This document shows positions 17,214 through 26,800 of a DNA stretch of 64,000 bases, piece after piece; the stretch's first letter is position 1, and each line of letters starts with the position of its first letter. The stretch lies in contig NZ_JACGLT010000009.1 in the NCBI RefSeq assembly GCF_014062315.1, forward strand, positions 110,737-174,736, given 5' to 3'. The notes beneath the pieces are model-generated. The model worked only from the letters and a program-made list of their open reading frames with translations, searched no databases and was not told where the DNA came from. This DNA comes from Gelidibacter maritimus (GTDB lineage: Bacteria > Bacteroidota > Bacteroidia > Flavobacteriales > Flavobacteriaceae). The position numbers were made by a program, and so were the translations under genes.

Positions 17214-19427
17214 ATGAATTTATTAAAATCATTTTTGATATTAATAGCGACTGTCCATATTTCAGATTTCGGCTATTCTCAATCGACTATTAATCAAAAT
17301 TCTGTAACTGAACGGTTAAAGCATTCTATAAATGCCACCGACAGTATTTACCAAAAAACACTGTTATTAAATGAAGAAATTGCGCATGCCAAAAGTAATC
17401 ACTTACCATTATCGCTTGCCAATACACTTCGAACCTTAGGTGATGTTTATTCGAGCATTGAAAGTCATGAAACGGCAGCTTTACACTATACGAAAGCGTA
17501 TCGTATTTATGACTCTCTCAAGAAACCACAAGAAATTGATGACATCCTTACTGTGTTGGCGCACACCTACGTTGATGGAAAAAAATATGAGAAATTTGAC
17601 AGCCTTATCCCTATAGCTTTAAGGCATTCAAAACAACTTAACAGTATTAACCACTTTTATAACTTAGAATCGAAAGTCCGAAGAAACTATTTCGTCAAAC
17701 AATATGATCTTGCATTACGCTATTCGGAAATTGGTTTACAACAATTAGATAAATTTGAATTTTCGACTGAGAAAAACAAGAAAGAGAAAATAAATTTAGT
17801 TGAAGTTTTTCGTTACTATCAATCTTTAGCTTTGATTAATCTGAAGCAATATGACAAAGGTTATGAGCTTTTATTTAAACTCAACCCTGAGGAGTTTCAA
17901 GTTAAAGGCAATGATCATCTTGCCGCACTCAGCCAAACGGCTACATTGAATTATTACAAATTTAGATACTATAACGAACGCGAAAAGCAGTTAGATTCAG
18001 CTACCAAATACTTACTGATATCAGACTCCCTAAAATACATTGCTATTAAAAAATTTCAGGAAAGACTTTCAGATAATGGCAACTTGATCTATAAAATCAT
18101 CTCCACCGAAAAGCAATTACAACTGGCCAACGTTAAAAGAGAACACCATAGAGTCACATCAAATGCTTTTTTAATGTCTACCATCATTCTGAGTCTATTA
18201 CTTACCGTATTGGCAACCTTCTTTTATTACTATTACAACAATAGAAAACGCATTAAGACCATAAATTTACGACTCAAGGAGTCCAATAGAAAGTTAAAGA
18301 TTATTGATAAGGAACGGCTTGAATTTTTCTCCATCTTAAGTCATGAGTTAAGAACACCAATTTACGGAATCAATGGCCTTGCCACTTTAATAGATCAAGA
18401 AAAAAACCCGAAAAAATCAAAAACATATCTCAACGCGCTACTCTCCTCCAGCCATTATATTTCTGTGCTCATTGATAACGTTTTACAGATATCAACCGTA
18501 AAGTTTGAAAAAAAGAGCCTGCATTTGAAACCTACAAATATTTTAGAGTTGATAAAAAGGGTATCAAGTTCCATAAAGATTTCGGCAGATCAAAAGGGTT
18601 TAAAACTATATACCAATATTGAAAAAACAAATTGGGGTGAGAGTTTGTTAGTTGACAACGTTGTGCTGAGCCAAATCCTGATTAATCTTACCTATAATGC
18701 CATTAGGTACACCTCCAAAGGATTTGTGGCCATAAACATTACCGAGCAAAGAAGAACCGACACCCACGTAAATTTACTTTTTGAGATTAAGGATTCAGGT
18801 ATTGGCATTAAAAACAAACACCGCGACCTCATATTTAATGCGTTTGAAAATAAAACATTCTTAGAAAAAAACAGCACTGGATCAGGCTTGGGGCTTTACA
18901 TTGTTAAAACCTTGCTCAAAAGTTATGATGCTGAAATTAAATTTTTATCCAAAGTCAATGAGGGAAGTACTTTTTACTTTGATATAGACTTTGAGATTGC
19001 AGCAGCATCCATCCAGGAGCAAGAGGAAATTGAATCTTTTACCGATGTTCCATCCAAGATTCTCATTGTAGATGACAATACTATTAATTTAATGGTGACC
19101 AAAAAGAATGTAGAAAAAATTCCTGGTTGTTTTTCTGAAACCGCCACCCACGGAAGAGAAGCTATTTGCTTGGTTAAGGACAAGGATTTTGACTTGGTAT
19201 TGATGGATATTAACATGCCAGATATGGACGGCTATGAAGCTACAAAACATATCAGATTGTTTAATCCGGACATACCAATATTGGCATTGACCGCTTTAAA
19301 TTCTGACGAAACTAAAAGCAAAGCCATGGCTTGCGGCATGAATCACGTGATAACCAAACCTTATGATTTTGAAGAGTTCCAGTCCATTGTTTTAAAATAC
19401 TGTCAGACCTTACAAGCCCAAAACTAA
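17214..19427 (+). CDS. Hybrid sensor histidine kinase / response regulator with TPR-like sensor
   Basis: A 737-residue two-component protein. A signal-like N-terminus is followed by a periplasmic TPR-like helical region (about 40-300; ANTLRTLGDVYSSIESHETA), one transmembrane helix near 322-345 and a short coiled coil. HisKA has the phospho-acceptor His in ILSHELRTP (about 378). The HATPase domain shows NLTYNAIRYTSKG (N box, about 494), DSGIGI (525) and GSGLGLYIVKTL (554). A C-terminal receiver domain carries VDDN, the phospho-acceptor Asp in VLMDINMPDMDGY (about 665) and Lys in VITKPY. No DNA-binding output domain, so signalling continues through a phosphorelay or by protein contact. No partner regulator gene is adjacent. 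Confidence 0.88.
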   Translation: MNLLKSFLILIATVHISDFGYSQSTINQNSVTERLKHSINATDSIYQKTLLLNEEIAHAKSNHLPLSLANTLRTLGDVYSSIESHETAALHYTKAYRIYDSLKKPQEIDDILTVLAHTYVDGKKYEKFDSLIPIALRHSKQLNSINHFYNLESKVRRNYFVKQYDLALRYSEIGLQQLDKFEFSTEKNKKEKINLVEVFRYYQSLALINLKQYDKGYELLFKLNPEEFQVKGNDHLAALSQTATLNYYKFRYYNEREKQLDSATKYLLISDSLKYIAIKKFQERLSDNGNLIYKIISTEKQLQLANVKREHHRVTSNAFLMSTIILSLLLTVLATFFYYYYNNRKRIKTINLRLKESNRKLKIIDKERLEFFSILSHELRTPIYGINGLATLIDQEKNPKKSKTYLNALLSSSHYISVLIDNVLQISTVKFEKKSLHLKPTNILELIKRVSSSIKISADQKGLKLYTNIEKTNWGESLLVDNVVLSQILINLTYNAIRYTSKGFVAINITEQRRTDTHVNLLFEIKDSGIGIKNKHRDLIFNAFENKTFLEKNSTGSGLGLYIVKTLLKSYDAEIKFLSKVNEGSTFYFDIDFEIAAASIQEQEEIESFTDVPSKILIVDDNTINLMVTKKNVEKIPGCFSETATHGREAICLVKDKDFDLVLMDINMPDMDGYEATKHIRLFNPDIPILALTALNSDETKSKAMACGMNHVITKPYDFEEFQSIVLKYCQTLQAQN

Positions 19428-19445
19428 ACGCCTCAAACGTCTGAA

Positions 19446-20675
19446 TTAAATATTTTTAGCAATAAGATATGCACCGGTCCAAGCGTTTTGGAAATTAAAA
19501 CCACCCGTTACCGCATCTACATTAATGACCTCCCCGGCAAAGTATAGATTTTTGTGAAGCTTACTCTCAAAATTCTTGAAGTTGATTTCTTTTAAATCCA
19601 CACCTCCAGCGGTTACAAACTCCTCTTTAAACGTGCTTTTTCCATCTACTTTAAAAACAGCTTGCGTCAATTGCGACGCTAAATTCTCCAACTGCTGCTT
19701 GTTTAAATCGGCCCAACGTGTTTCCTGATCTATACCTGAGGCTTGAACCAATTTGTGCCAAAGGCGTTTTGGCAAATCAAATTGCGTCAGTTTGAATACT
19801 GTTTTCTTGGCAATATTCTGTTTTATAGCTTTTAGATGTTCCAGACACGCTTCAAATGACTGTTGGATAAAGTTAATTTCAATGTCAAATTTATAGTTTC
19901 GTTCAGCAAGTTCAATAGCTCCGTATGCTGAAAGTTTTAAGATGGCCGGAGCACTCATGCCCACATGGGTAATGAGCAATGGCCCTTCTGAATACAAATT
20001 GGATCCCACAACCTTGACCTGTACATGCTGTGCCACCACACCAGGAATATCTTTTATACGCTCATCTTTGATATTAAACGTAAAAAGTGATGGAACAGCT
20101 GGCGATATCCTATGCCCCAAGTCTTCCAATAGTTTCCATATTTTTGGATTGCTTCCGGTTGCGATAACGAGTTTTTTGCAATAGAATACTCCCGACAGGG
20201 TTTCTACATTAAAATTATGATCAAAATCTCTGGTCCCATCTGGAGATGACAGTTCGATTTTTTTGACACTCTCATTATAGAACACCTCAACCTTATGGTT
20301 TTTCGCTTCATTTAAGAAACAATCGATGATGGTTTGGGAAGAATCCGTGATAGGGAACATGCGTCCATCATCTTCAATTTTCAGTTTTACGCCCCGTTTT
20401 TCAAACCAGTCTATCGTATCTCCGGTCATGAATTGATGGAAAGGCCCAAGCAATTCTTTTTCACCTCGCGGATAATTGGAGACCAATTCTGTTGGCACAA
20501 ATTCGGCATGGGTCACATTGCAACGTCCGCCACCAGACACCTTGACCTTCTGAAGCCCTTCTTTGCCACGCTCAAGAATTGCTACTGTTAAATGCGGATG
20601 GCGTTCTGCAATATTAATTGCTGCAAAAAATCCTGCGGCGCCGCCTCCAATAATGATGATATCTTTTACATTCAT
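19446..20675 (-). CDS. HI0933/BaiN-family flavoprotein (NAD(P)/FAD-dependent oxidoreductase)
   Basis: A 409-residue flavoprotein of the HI0933-like family (YhiN/BaiN). The FAD fold IIIGGGAAGFFAAINIAE is at the N-terminus, and the family-specific KVSGGGRCNVTHAEF follows near residue 45-58. The C-terminal second FAD contact reads LYFAGEVINVDAVTGGFNFQ. The family is widespread with few known substrates; BaiN from bile-acid metabolism is one assigned function, which is unlikely to carry over. The start overlaps the stop of the upstream glycerophosphodiesterase gene by 4 bp, so they are co-translated. It ends 18 bp from the convergent sensor kinase. Confidence 0.85.
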   Translation of the reverse strand: MNVKDIIIIGGGAAGFFAAINIAERHPHLTVAILERGKEGLQKVKVSGGGRCNVTHAEFVPTELVSNYPRGEKELLGPFHQFMTGDTIDWFEKRGVKLKIEDDGRMFPITDSSQTIIDCFLNEAKNHKVEVFYNESVKKIELSSPDGTRDFDHNFNVETLSGVFYCKKLVIATGSNPKIWKLLEDLGHRISPAVPSLFTFNIKDERIKDIPGVVAQHVQVKVVGSNLYSEGPLLITHVGMSAPAILKLSAYGAIELAERNYKFDIEINFIQQSFEACLEHLKAIKQNIAKKTVFKLTQFDLPKRLWHKLVQASGIDQETRWADLNKQQLENLASQLTQAVFKVDGKSTFKEEFVTAGGVDLKEINFKNFESKLHKNLYFAGEVINVDAVTGGFNFQNAWTGAYLIAKNI

Positions 20676-21358
20676 AACCGATCAGGATAATCTGAAATTA
20701 TACCATCTACACCATAAGATGTTAGGCGTGCAATAGCTTCAGGTGCATTAACCGTCCAAGTATTGACTTTATACCCCGAGTTTTGTAGATACTTCACCTC
20801 ATTATGATCCAATAAAAAATAATGCGGATGAATGGCCTTAGCTTTAATGGATTGTGCAATGTTGGTAGCCAACTCAATATCTGACTCCGTTAAAACGGCT
20901 AAATGGATATCCTTATTGATATTGTATACGGTTTTCAATTCATCGTAATTAAAGCTGGACACCACAAAATCATCAAACGTCCAACCTTTTGCTTCCGTGT
21001 ATAGTTGAATACTCTTACAGGCTTCAAATGCCGTCCCAAGTCCCTTAAGCTCAATATTCAGCATACATTTTTTATCAATAAGATCTAAGACCTCCAATAA
21101 GGTGGGTATTTCAAATTGCCCATTGATTTTTAACGACTTGAGCTCATCAAGAGATTTCATCGCAATTTCGCCAGTTCCGTCCGTCAACCGTTCCAATGTA
21201 AAATCGTGATAAACGACCAACTCGCCGGTTTGACATAAATGCACGTCAATTTCGATACCATCAACACCCAAATCCAATGCTTTTTCAATGGACTCTAAGG
21301 TGTTTTCGGCAACATGACCCATGGCGCCGCGATGGCCGATTTTTAAAGGTTGATTCAC
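20672..21358 (-). CDS. Glycerophosphodiester phosphodiesterase
   Basis: A 228-residue GDPD TIM-barrel enzyme. The catalytic and metal motifs are complete: GHRGAMGHVAENTLESIEKA (His8/Arg9 and Glu-Asn), GIEIDVH (Glu and Asp), and VVYHDFTLERLTDG with the second catalytic His. It would hydrolyse deacylated phospholipids to glycerol 3-phosphate and an alcohol. No signal peptide is seen, so a cytoplasmic location is likely, as for UgpQ-type enzymes. Its 3-prime end overlaps the flavoprotein start by 4 bp. Confidence 0.88.
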   Translation of the reverse strand: MNQPLKIGHRGAMGHVAENTLESIEKALDLGVDGIEIDVHLCQTGELVVYHDFTLERLTDGTGEIAMKSLDELKSLKINGQFEIPTLLEVLDLIDKKCMLNIELKGLGTAFEACKSIQLYTEAKGWTFDDFVVSSFNYDELKTVYNINKDIHLAVLTESDIELATNIAQSIKAKAIHPHYFLLDHNEVKYLQNSGYKVNTWTVNAPEAIARLTSYGVDGIISDYPDRL

Positions 21359-21369
21359 GAATTATAGAT

Positions 21370-21424
21370 GTTTCTGGTTTCTGTTGTTTCTGGTTCCTGT
21401 TGTTTCTGGTTCCTGTTGTTTCTC
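21370..21424. repeat. 16-bp tandem repeat, about 3.4 copies
   Basis: GTTTCTGGTT(T/C)CTGTT is repeated head to tail at 21370-21385, 21386-21401 and 21402-21417, with a partial fourth copy. It lies just upstream of the glycerophosphodiesterase start. Confidence 0.8.
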
Positions 21425-21459
21425 TCCTTTAATGAAGTTACGAACGCGCAAGCTTGTTT

Positions 21460-21491
21460 CCTGCCTCTACAAAAACTGCGGACGGGCAGGC
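21460..21491. repeat. Degenerate intergenic repeat, copy 2
   Basis: CCTGCC (21460-21465) and GGCAGG (21485-21490) form an inverted repeat around ACAAAAACTGCGGAC. It resembles the segment at 3049-3080. Confidence 0.4.
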
Positions 21492-21548
21492 TTATGTCTC
21501 CCGATTTTCTTTTTGGAATTTGGGATTTGAAATTTTGAATTTTAAAGC

Positions 21549-22409
21549 TTATTTCGGTCGCAACAATCCTTCCTGAGCCACTGAAGCAATAAGTTTTCCA
21601 TCTCTGGTAAAAATCTTCCCTTGCGCAAATCCTCTGGCTCCAGAAGCGTTGGGCGATTCAATGGCATACAACAACCAATCATCAAAGTCAAAATCCCTGA
21701 AGTACCACATTGAATGGTCCAAACTTGCGGTTTGCGTATTTCCCCAATGCGCCTTACTGGCGTGACGGTTCATTACAGCAGCCAAAATATTATAATCTGA
21801 TGCATAGGTGAGAATCTGCTGTTTTGTGGCTAAATCCAAGTTTGAAACATTACCTTTAAGTTTAAACCATACATTGGTAAATGATGGTAAATCTTCTTTA
21901 TTAAACGGATTGACAAGATCTACAGGCTTAAACTCTACCGGTCGTTCTGCTTCCAAAAAGCCTTTCGTCTTTTTAGGAATAACCTCACCAAATTTATCTA
22001 AAATCTCCGTCCAACTCATTAACTCTTCTGGTTGTTTGATTGATTTATTAATTTCTATTTGATGATTATAGCCCTCTTCAATTATTTGGAAAGAAGCAGA
22101 AAGAATAAAAATGGTCAAGCCGTTTTGTTCCGCAGTTACCCGTCTTACCGAAAAACTACCACCATCCCGAACGATACTAACGTTATAAACTATTGGCAAC
22201 TCCAAATTCCCAGCCTCCAAAAAATAGGAGTGCATGGAATGAAGCACACGTTTGTTAGTAATTGTTCTTGAGGCCGCATTAATGGCTTGAGCCAGTACTT
22301 GGCCTCCAAAAACGTTAGGGCTACCGACGGATTTGCTAAGGCCTTCAAATTGAGTCTGATTGATTTCCTTTAAATCAAGAAGTTCAATTAAATCTTGAAC
22401 ATTGTTCAT
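21549..22409 (-). CDS. tesB: Acyl-CoA thioesterase II
   Basis: A 286-residue double-hotdog thioesterase that hydrolyses acyl-CoA to free fatty acid and CoA. The N-terminal hotdog contains GSPNVFGGQVLAQAINAA, and the C-terminal one TASLDHSMWYFRDFDFDDWLLY followed by RGFAQGKIFTRDGKLIASVAQEGLLR, which are diagnostic TesB motifs including the active-site Asp (in LDHS) and Gln (in AQEG). Length matches E. coli TesB (286). Single gene between two spacers; role in fatty-acid turnover is inferred from the family. Confidence 0.9.
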   Translation of the reverse strand: MNNVQDLIELLDLKEINQTQFEGLSKSVGSPNVFGGQVLAQAINAASRTITNKRVLHSMHSYFLEAGNLELPIVYNVSIVRDGGSFSVRRVTAEQNGLTIFILSASFQIIEEGYNHQIEINKSIKQPEELMSWTEILDKFGEVIPKKTKGFLEAERPVEFKPVDLVNPFNKEDLPSFTNVWFKLKGNVSNLDLATKQQILTYASDYNILAAVMNRHASKAHWGNTQTASLDHSMWYFRDFDFDDWLLYAIESPNASGARGFAQGKIFTRDGKLIASVAQEGLLRPK

Positions 22410-22472
22410 ATCATGTATTTTTAGCTTTTCAAAGGTATCTAAATGAACTTAAAATGAAAACTAAGACGTCTA

Positions 22473-23789
22473 TTAAATCGTGAAATCCGATGTGTTTGAA
22501 GATTTCAGCTTTGCCATTCGATGTTCGATTAGGGATAAATCGTGGTCGTTTTTTTGATTTGCAATAGCATCTTGGTGTAAGTTTCTAATTTCCTCAATGA
22601 TTTTCTCTTTATAATTTGGATCACAAGTTTCGGCATGCAGCAACAGAAACTCCAGCATCATAAATAATTTTTGGACAACAATAACATCATGCTTACAGTA
22701 CGTACGCAATGCTGCCATAACGCTGTACAGCAGATCTTCAAATTTCACGGTTTTTATGCTCAAAAACGCATCGTCGTCATCGTCAAACAAATAACTACTG
22801 TCTCTTTTCTTCATCCGTAACGTAAACAATTCAGTCATATAGTCAATGGCGTTAATGGCCGTACCCGGATCATTGATACCTGGCGACATGGCTTTTACGG
22901 CTATTTCGGTAATTTGTTTAAATGCCAAAACATAGTTCTCTTCTATAAGTTCGTTTTTTGAAAAGTGAAAACAATCCAAAACCTCATCTTTTGCATCGTC
23001 ATCCAATGCCTCTCCAGAATACTTAAGAAGCGGCAACCCTTTCAGGATATAAGTACCTTTGATTTGCACGATTTCAATTTTAACGTTTTTTTCCTGTGCA
23101 AATTCTGCCAAAGCGTTTAAACTCACATCTTGGAAATAACCTGATTTTCTACAATCTACAGGCTTCCAATCTGATGTATCCGGAAACTCAATTTCTGTTG
23201 ATTTCTCATTGTCAATCAAAGCACTCAATCGTTCGGAAGCCTTATCAAAAATTTTATCCATAATTGTTCCTACCTGTATTTGTTGCGATATGGAATGGAT
23301 AAAATATATAAATGCAGCCAAACAAACGGTCATAAATACAATGGCCAACAATACCGAAAACCCAGGAAGCTGATATTTGTCGCCGTGTGGTGTTATCGAT
23401 ACCAAAATGAAAATACAATAGAGTAGTGTCGAATTATAAATCCCTAAAATGACTTGATGTCTCCGGTTTGAAATCAATCCCGGAAGTAAACGAGGCGAAA
23501 AATTACTGGAAGCCTGATTCAGCAAAATCATCACTAAAGAGAAGCTAAACACCATAATGGAAATCAATCCTCCAATAAACGTGGTCAAAAGATCTCTTGC
23601 GGTATCAATATTATTGATGACCAAAAGCGGGGCGTTCTCTACTAAATATTTAGACACACCCCAGCTTTCAAGATAATACATGAAAAAAGCAAATAACAAT
23701 CCAGCCAAACTGATCAAGGAAGGATAAAACGCAATATTGCTCTCCAATTTGATAATATATTCGAGAAGATTATAAAAATGTTTTTTCAT
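22473..23789 (-). CDS. DUF2254 family membrane protein
   Basis: A 438-residue protein with four hydrophobic segments within about the first 165 residues (for example LISIMVFSFSLVMILL) and a long soluble C-terminal part. The motifs QASSNFSPRLLPGL and AMSPGINDPGTAINAIDYM match the DUF2254 family (predicted membrane proteins of unknown function). The C-terminal region has a DDDDD stretch near residue 332. It lies 44 bp downstream of the large phosphoesterase-barrel gene and may share its transcript. No function can be given. Confidence 0.78.
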   Translation of the reverse strand: MKKHFYNLLEYIIKLESNIAFYPSLISLAGLLFAFFMYYLESWGVSKYLVENAPLLVINNIDTARDLLTTFIGGLISIMVFSFSLVMILLNQASSNFSPRLLPGLISNRRHQVILGIYNSTLLYCIFILVSITPHGDKYQLPGFSVLLAIVFMTVCLAAFIYFIHSISQQIQVGTIMDKIFDKASERLSALIDNEKSTEIEFPDTSDWKPVDCRKSGYFQDVSLNALAEFAQEKNVKIEIVQIKGTYILKGLPLLKYSGEALDDDAKDEVLDCFHFSKNELIEENYVLAFKQITEIAVKAMSPGINDPGTAINAIDYMTELFTLRMKKRDSSYLFDDDDDAFLSIKTVKFEDLLYSVMAALRTYCKHDVIVVQKLFMMLEFLLLHAETCDPNYKEKIIEEIRNLHQDAIANQKNDHDLSLIEHRMAKLKSSNTSDFTI

Positions 23790-23833
23790 AGATTATGCTA
23801 ATGTTTGTCTAAATTTATGACAGGATGTTTTTA

Positions 23834-26800
23834 TTAAAAATTCAAACCTAAACCAAATGAAAACCTGGTTCCGTCTTCACCGGTAAAGAGGTTAATTGTT
23901 CCAGAAAGCGATTGGGCAGCGGTAATTCTTAAACCCCCACCATAATCATTATGCCATTTTTTGGAATAATCGCCTTTCCACCATACACGCCCGACATCTC
24001 CTCCACCAAAAACCGTAACTTGCAAGGGTAATAAACGGGTCTTAAAAGAAGGAAAACTATAACGTAAATCAGCACTTGCTACCATTGAATTCCGTCCTGT
24101 AAAACGTTCTGCTCTATACCCTCTCAGACCGGATTCTCCACCAATATTTGCCGCCTGATAAAACAAAAAGTCATTTCCAAAACGAAACTGAGTGCGTACA
24201 TCCGTTTTAAGGACCAGAGTATTGTCTTTAGTCAGGGAATTATAAAATCCAATATTGGAATTGATAAATCCATAAACCTCATCCACATCTTGAAGATTGG
24301 TTTTGGCACCTATATGCAATTTAAAAGTCATCCCTTTGCTTGGATTGATACGGTTATCCGCCGCAAAATAGTCGTACTCCCCCTCCAGACCACCAAAATA
24401 ATGTCTGTCATAAAATGCTTCATTACTTGACGGTTGATAAGTTTCAATATAGCGGTCAGGAGCATCCTTAACTTCAATACCTTCAAAAAGCGCTCTAAAT
24501 CCGTAATCACTACCAAAGGCCGATCGTTTCAAAATTCCCACATGTCCGCTATAAATGCTTTTTTTGACGCGATTGAAATCAAACCCATCGGCATCATAAG
24601 CGGATTCGTTCCCGAAGCCAAAGAAATTAGTGGTATAAGCGTTGTTTGTGATGGTTCCGCCTACGTTTAAATTCCAGTCATAAAAGAAATTCGCAAACTC
24701 ACCTTCATAATTCAACTTAAAACCACCGGTTGCGAAAGCATATTTGACATTAAATGCATGTTGTTGAGAAAATGGATTCCGCTGAAATCCATTGACACTA
24801 TAAACTACTGAACCTCCCAATAAAAGGCCATCATCAGGGTTGTAACTCAAGTTGGGCGTTAGCGCAGTACCAGTGGTTCTATTCTTTTGAAAATTAAATA
24901 GATTTAAATTATAAACATCCGTAAACTTAATTTGCGCTCCATTTCTTGCAAGTACCGTATTATCCTTTGATCTATGGTCATAGACCTTAATGCGCCTTCC
25001 TTCTTTGATATTGTAGATGTCATTGCCCTGTCCACCTATGATTCGGGTAAAGATTAAATTATTGCCTTTTCCATTGACCTCAAATTGATCATGATCATTT
25101 AGACCGTAAATCCAAAGCTCCTTGGTGACGTTCCTATCGAAAATTTTATCTACAAAGGGCTCGCTTATTCCACCATCTTTAAGTCTTGAAATTTTCACCC
25201 GAGTCAAACCTTTATCCATACGAGTAATTTCAAAATAATCGTCTTTATCGGTACCGGTCAATACCACCAATTCATTTAAGTAATCATAATACCTATTGGC
25301 AATATCTTCCATATTGCCCCGACGTCCTTTCAACTTCACCTTAATATCTTCAATAATACTATCTTGGACTTCTACGGGCACTTTGGTAAAGGCTTCCTCA
25401 ATCACTTCATCGGTCACATTATCCATTAAAAACTTAGCTTGTTTTATCCAAACATCTCTATCAGATTCTTGAATTAGCACGCGGTCTAATTTTACGCCGG
25501 CACTGTTCATCCATTTGATATCCGCCAATTCTTCATCGTACACCTGAAGTTGTCGTGAGGATCCAGAGATAGCTCTTACAATATCCAATAAGGTTCCGTC
25601 AAAGTTTGAAAACACCTGATCTCTATCTCGTGGAATAGGCTTATACAATTTATCACCATTTTCTTGGTTAAATTGCGCCCAACGCCACTGGTCCTGATGT
25701 CGATCCCAATCGCCAATCAGCATATCAAATAAGCGTGCTCGGATATAGGCATTTTCATCTATCTTATATTTCTCATCTTCCCTTACTTTTTCAATAATAT
25801 CGTAAGTACTTTCAATATCATCAGCATACCCAAAATTACGTTCATCTGTATAATTTTCTTCAGGGCGCTCTTCAATCATATATAATTGCCCACCATACTC
25901 GCTATTGAATTCACCTAAATGTTGATGCTTAGGAATATAAAATATGCTAGGATTGGTATGGTAAATTTCTGCCGCGTGGGCCAAATCCGGAATGGCCATA
26001 AACGCATAGGGATGCGCCGCCGTATAGAAGTCCAAAATGAGCGTTTCAATTTCAGTACGCTCAAAATCATCAGCAACATAAGTGTTTTTAAAAAGTACTT
26101 TCTCTAAATATTGGGTCGCACTTTTTCGTAATGCTCTCATATTTAACTCTCTTCCATCTTTTGTCTTTAGTCGCAAGGATTTTGTTTGATGACCACCCCC
26201 TGCACGCACTACTTCCAGACCTCCATAAAGTGTGTCTAAGGTTGCTACCGGTACCTTAATGGGTTTGCTATAAACACTCCTATAACGATCTCCCAAGAGC
26301 ATTTTATACACCGATGACTTATCTGTTTCCTCATCTGTATAAATAGAAACTTCAACCTCCTCCGGAAAAGTATCCGCTAATTTGGAAAGGTCATAATGTT
26401 CTGTGGGCGGATAGACCTCCTTCTGAAACAACAGATGTGGCTGATTATTTTCTGATCCAAAGTATTGCACCCATGAACTTCCGTCCTTAAACACGGTAAA
26501 CACTGCAAACCCTTGTAGGCCATAAGCAAATACGCCGTGTGCCTTGAGGTTAACTTGACCTGTTTTTGAACCGGAGCCAGAGACAATTTGTTTGATATTG
26601 CCGTTGTCAATGTATTGCAAGGTATGTTCATGACCGGATACAAAAATGATATTGCCATTTTCTGTCGCCAGATTCTCCAATCGATTCATCAAATTGTTAT
26701 ATAGCTCGTTGTATCTATCCTGAATGGAAACGCCACCTTGAGATCTAATCTGTGTGACCAAGGACGCTAAGCCTGGCATCGGAATTCTGTTTTGCATAGG

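Noticed and set aside
21370..21424. CRISPR array
   Set aside because: The 16-bp units are contiguous without spacers.
25600..25740. HipA-type toxin domain
   Set aside because: The DRH motif is inside an exported outer-membrane fusion and no antitoxin gene is near, so a toxin-antitoxin role is not supported.
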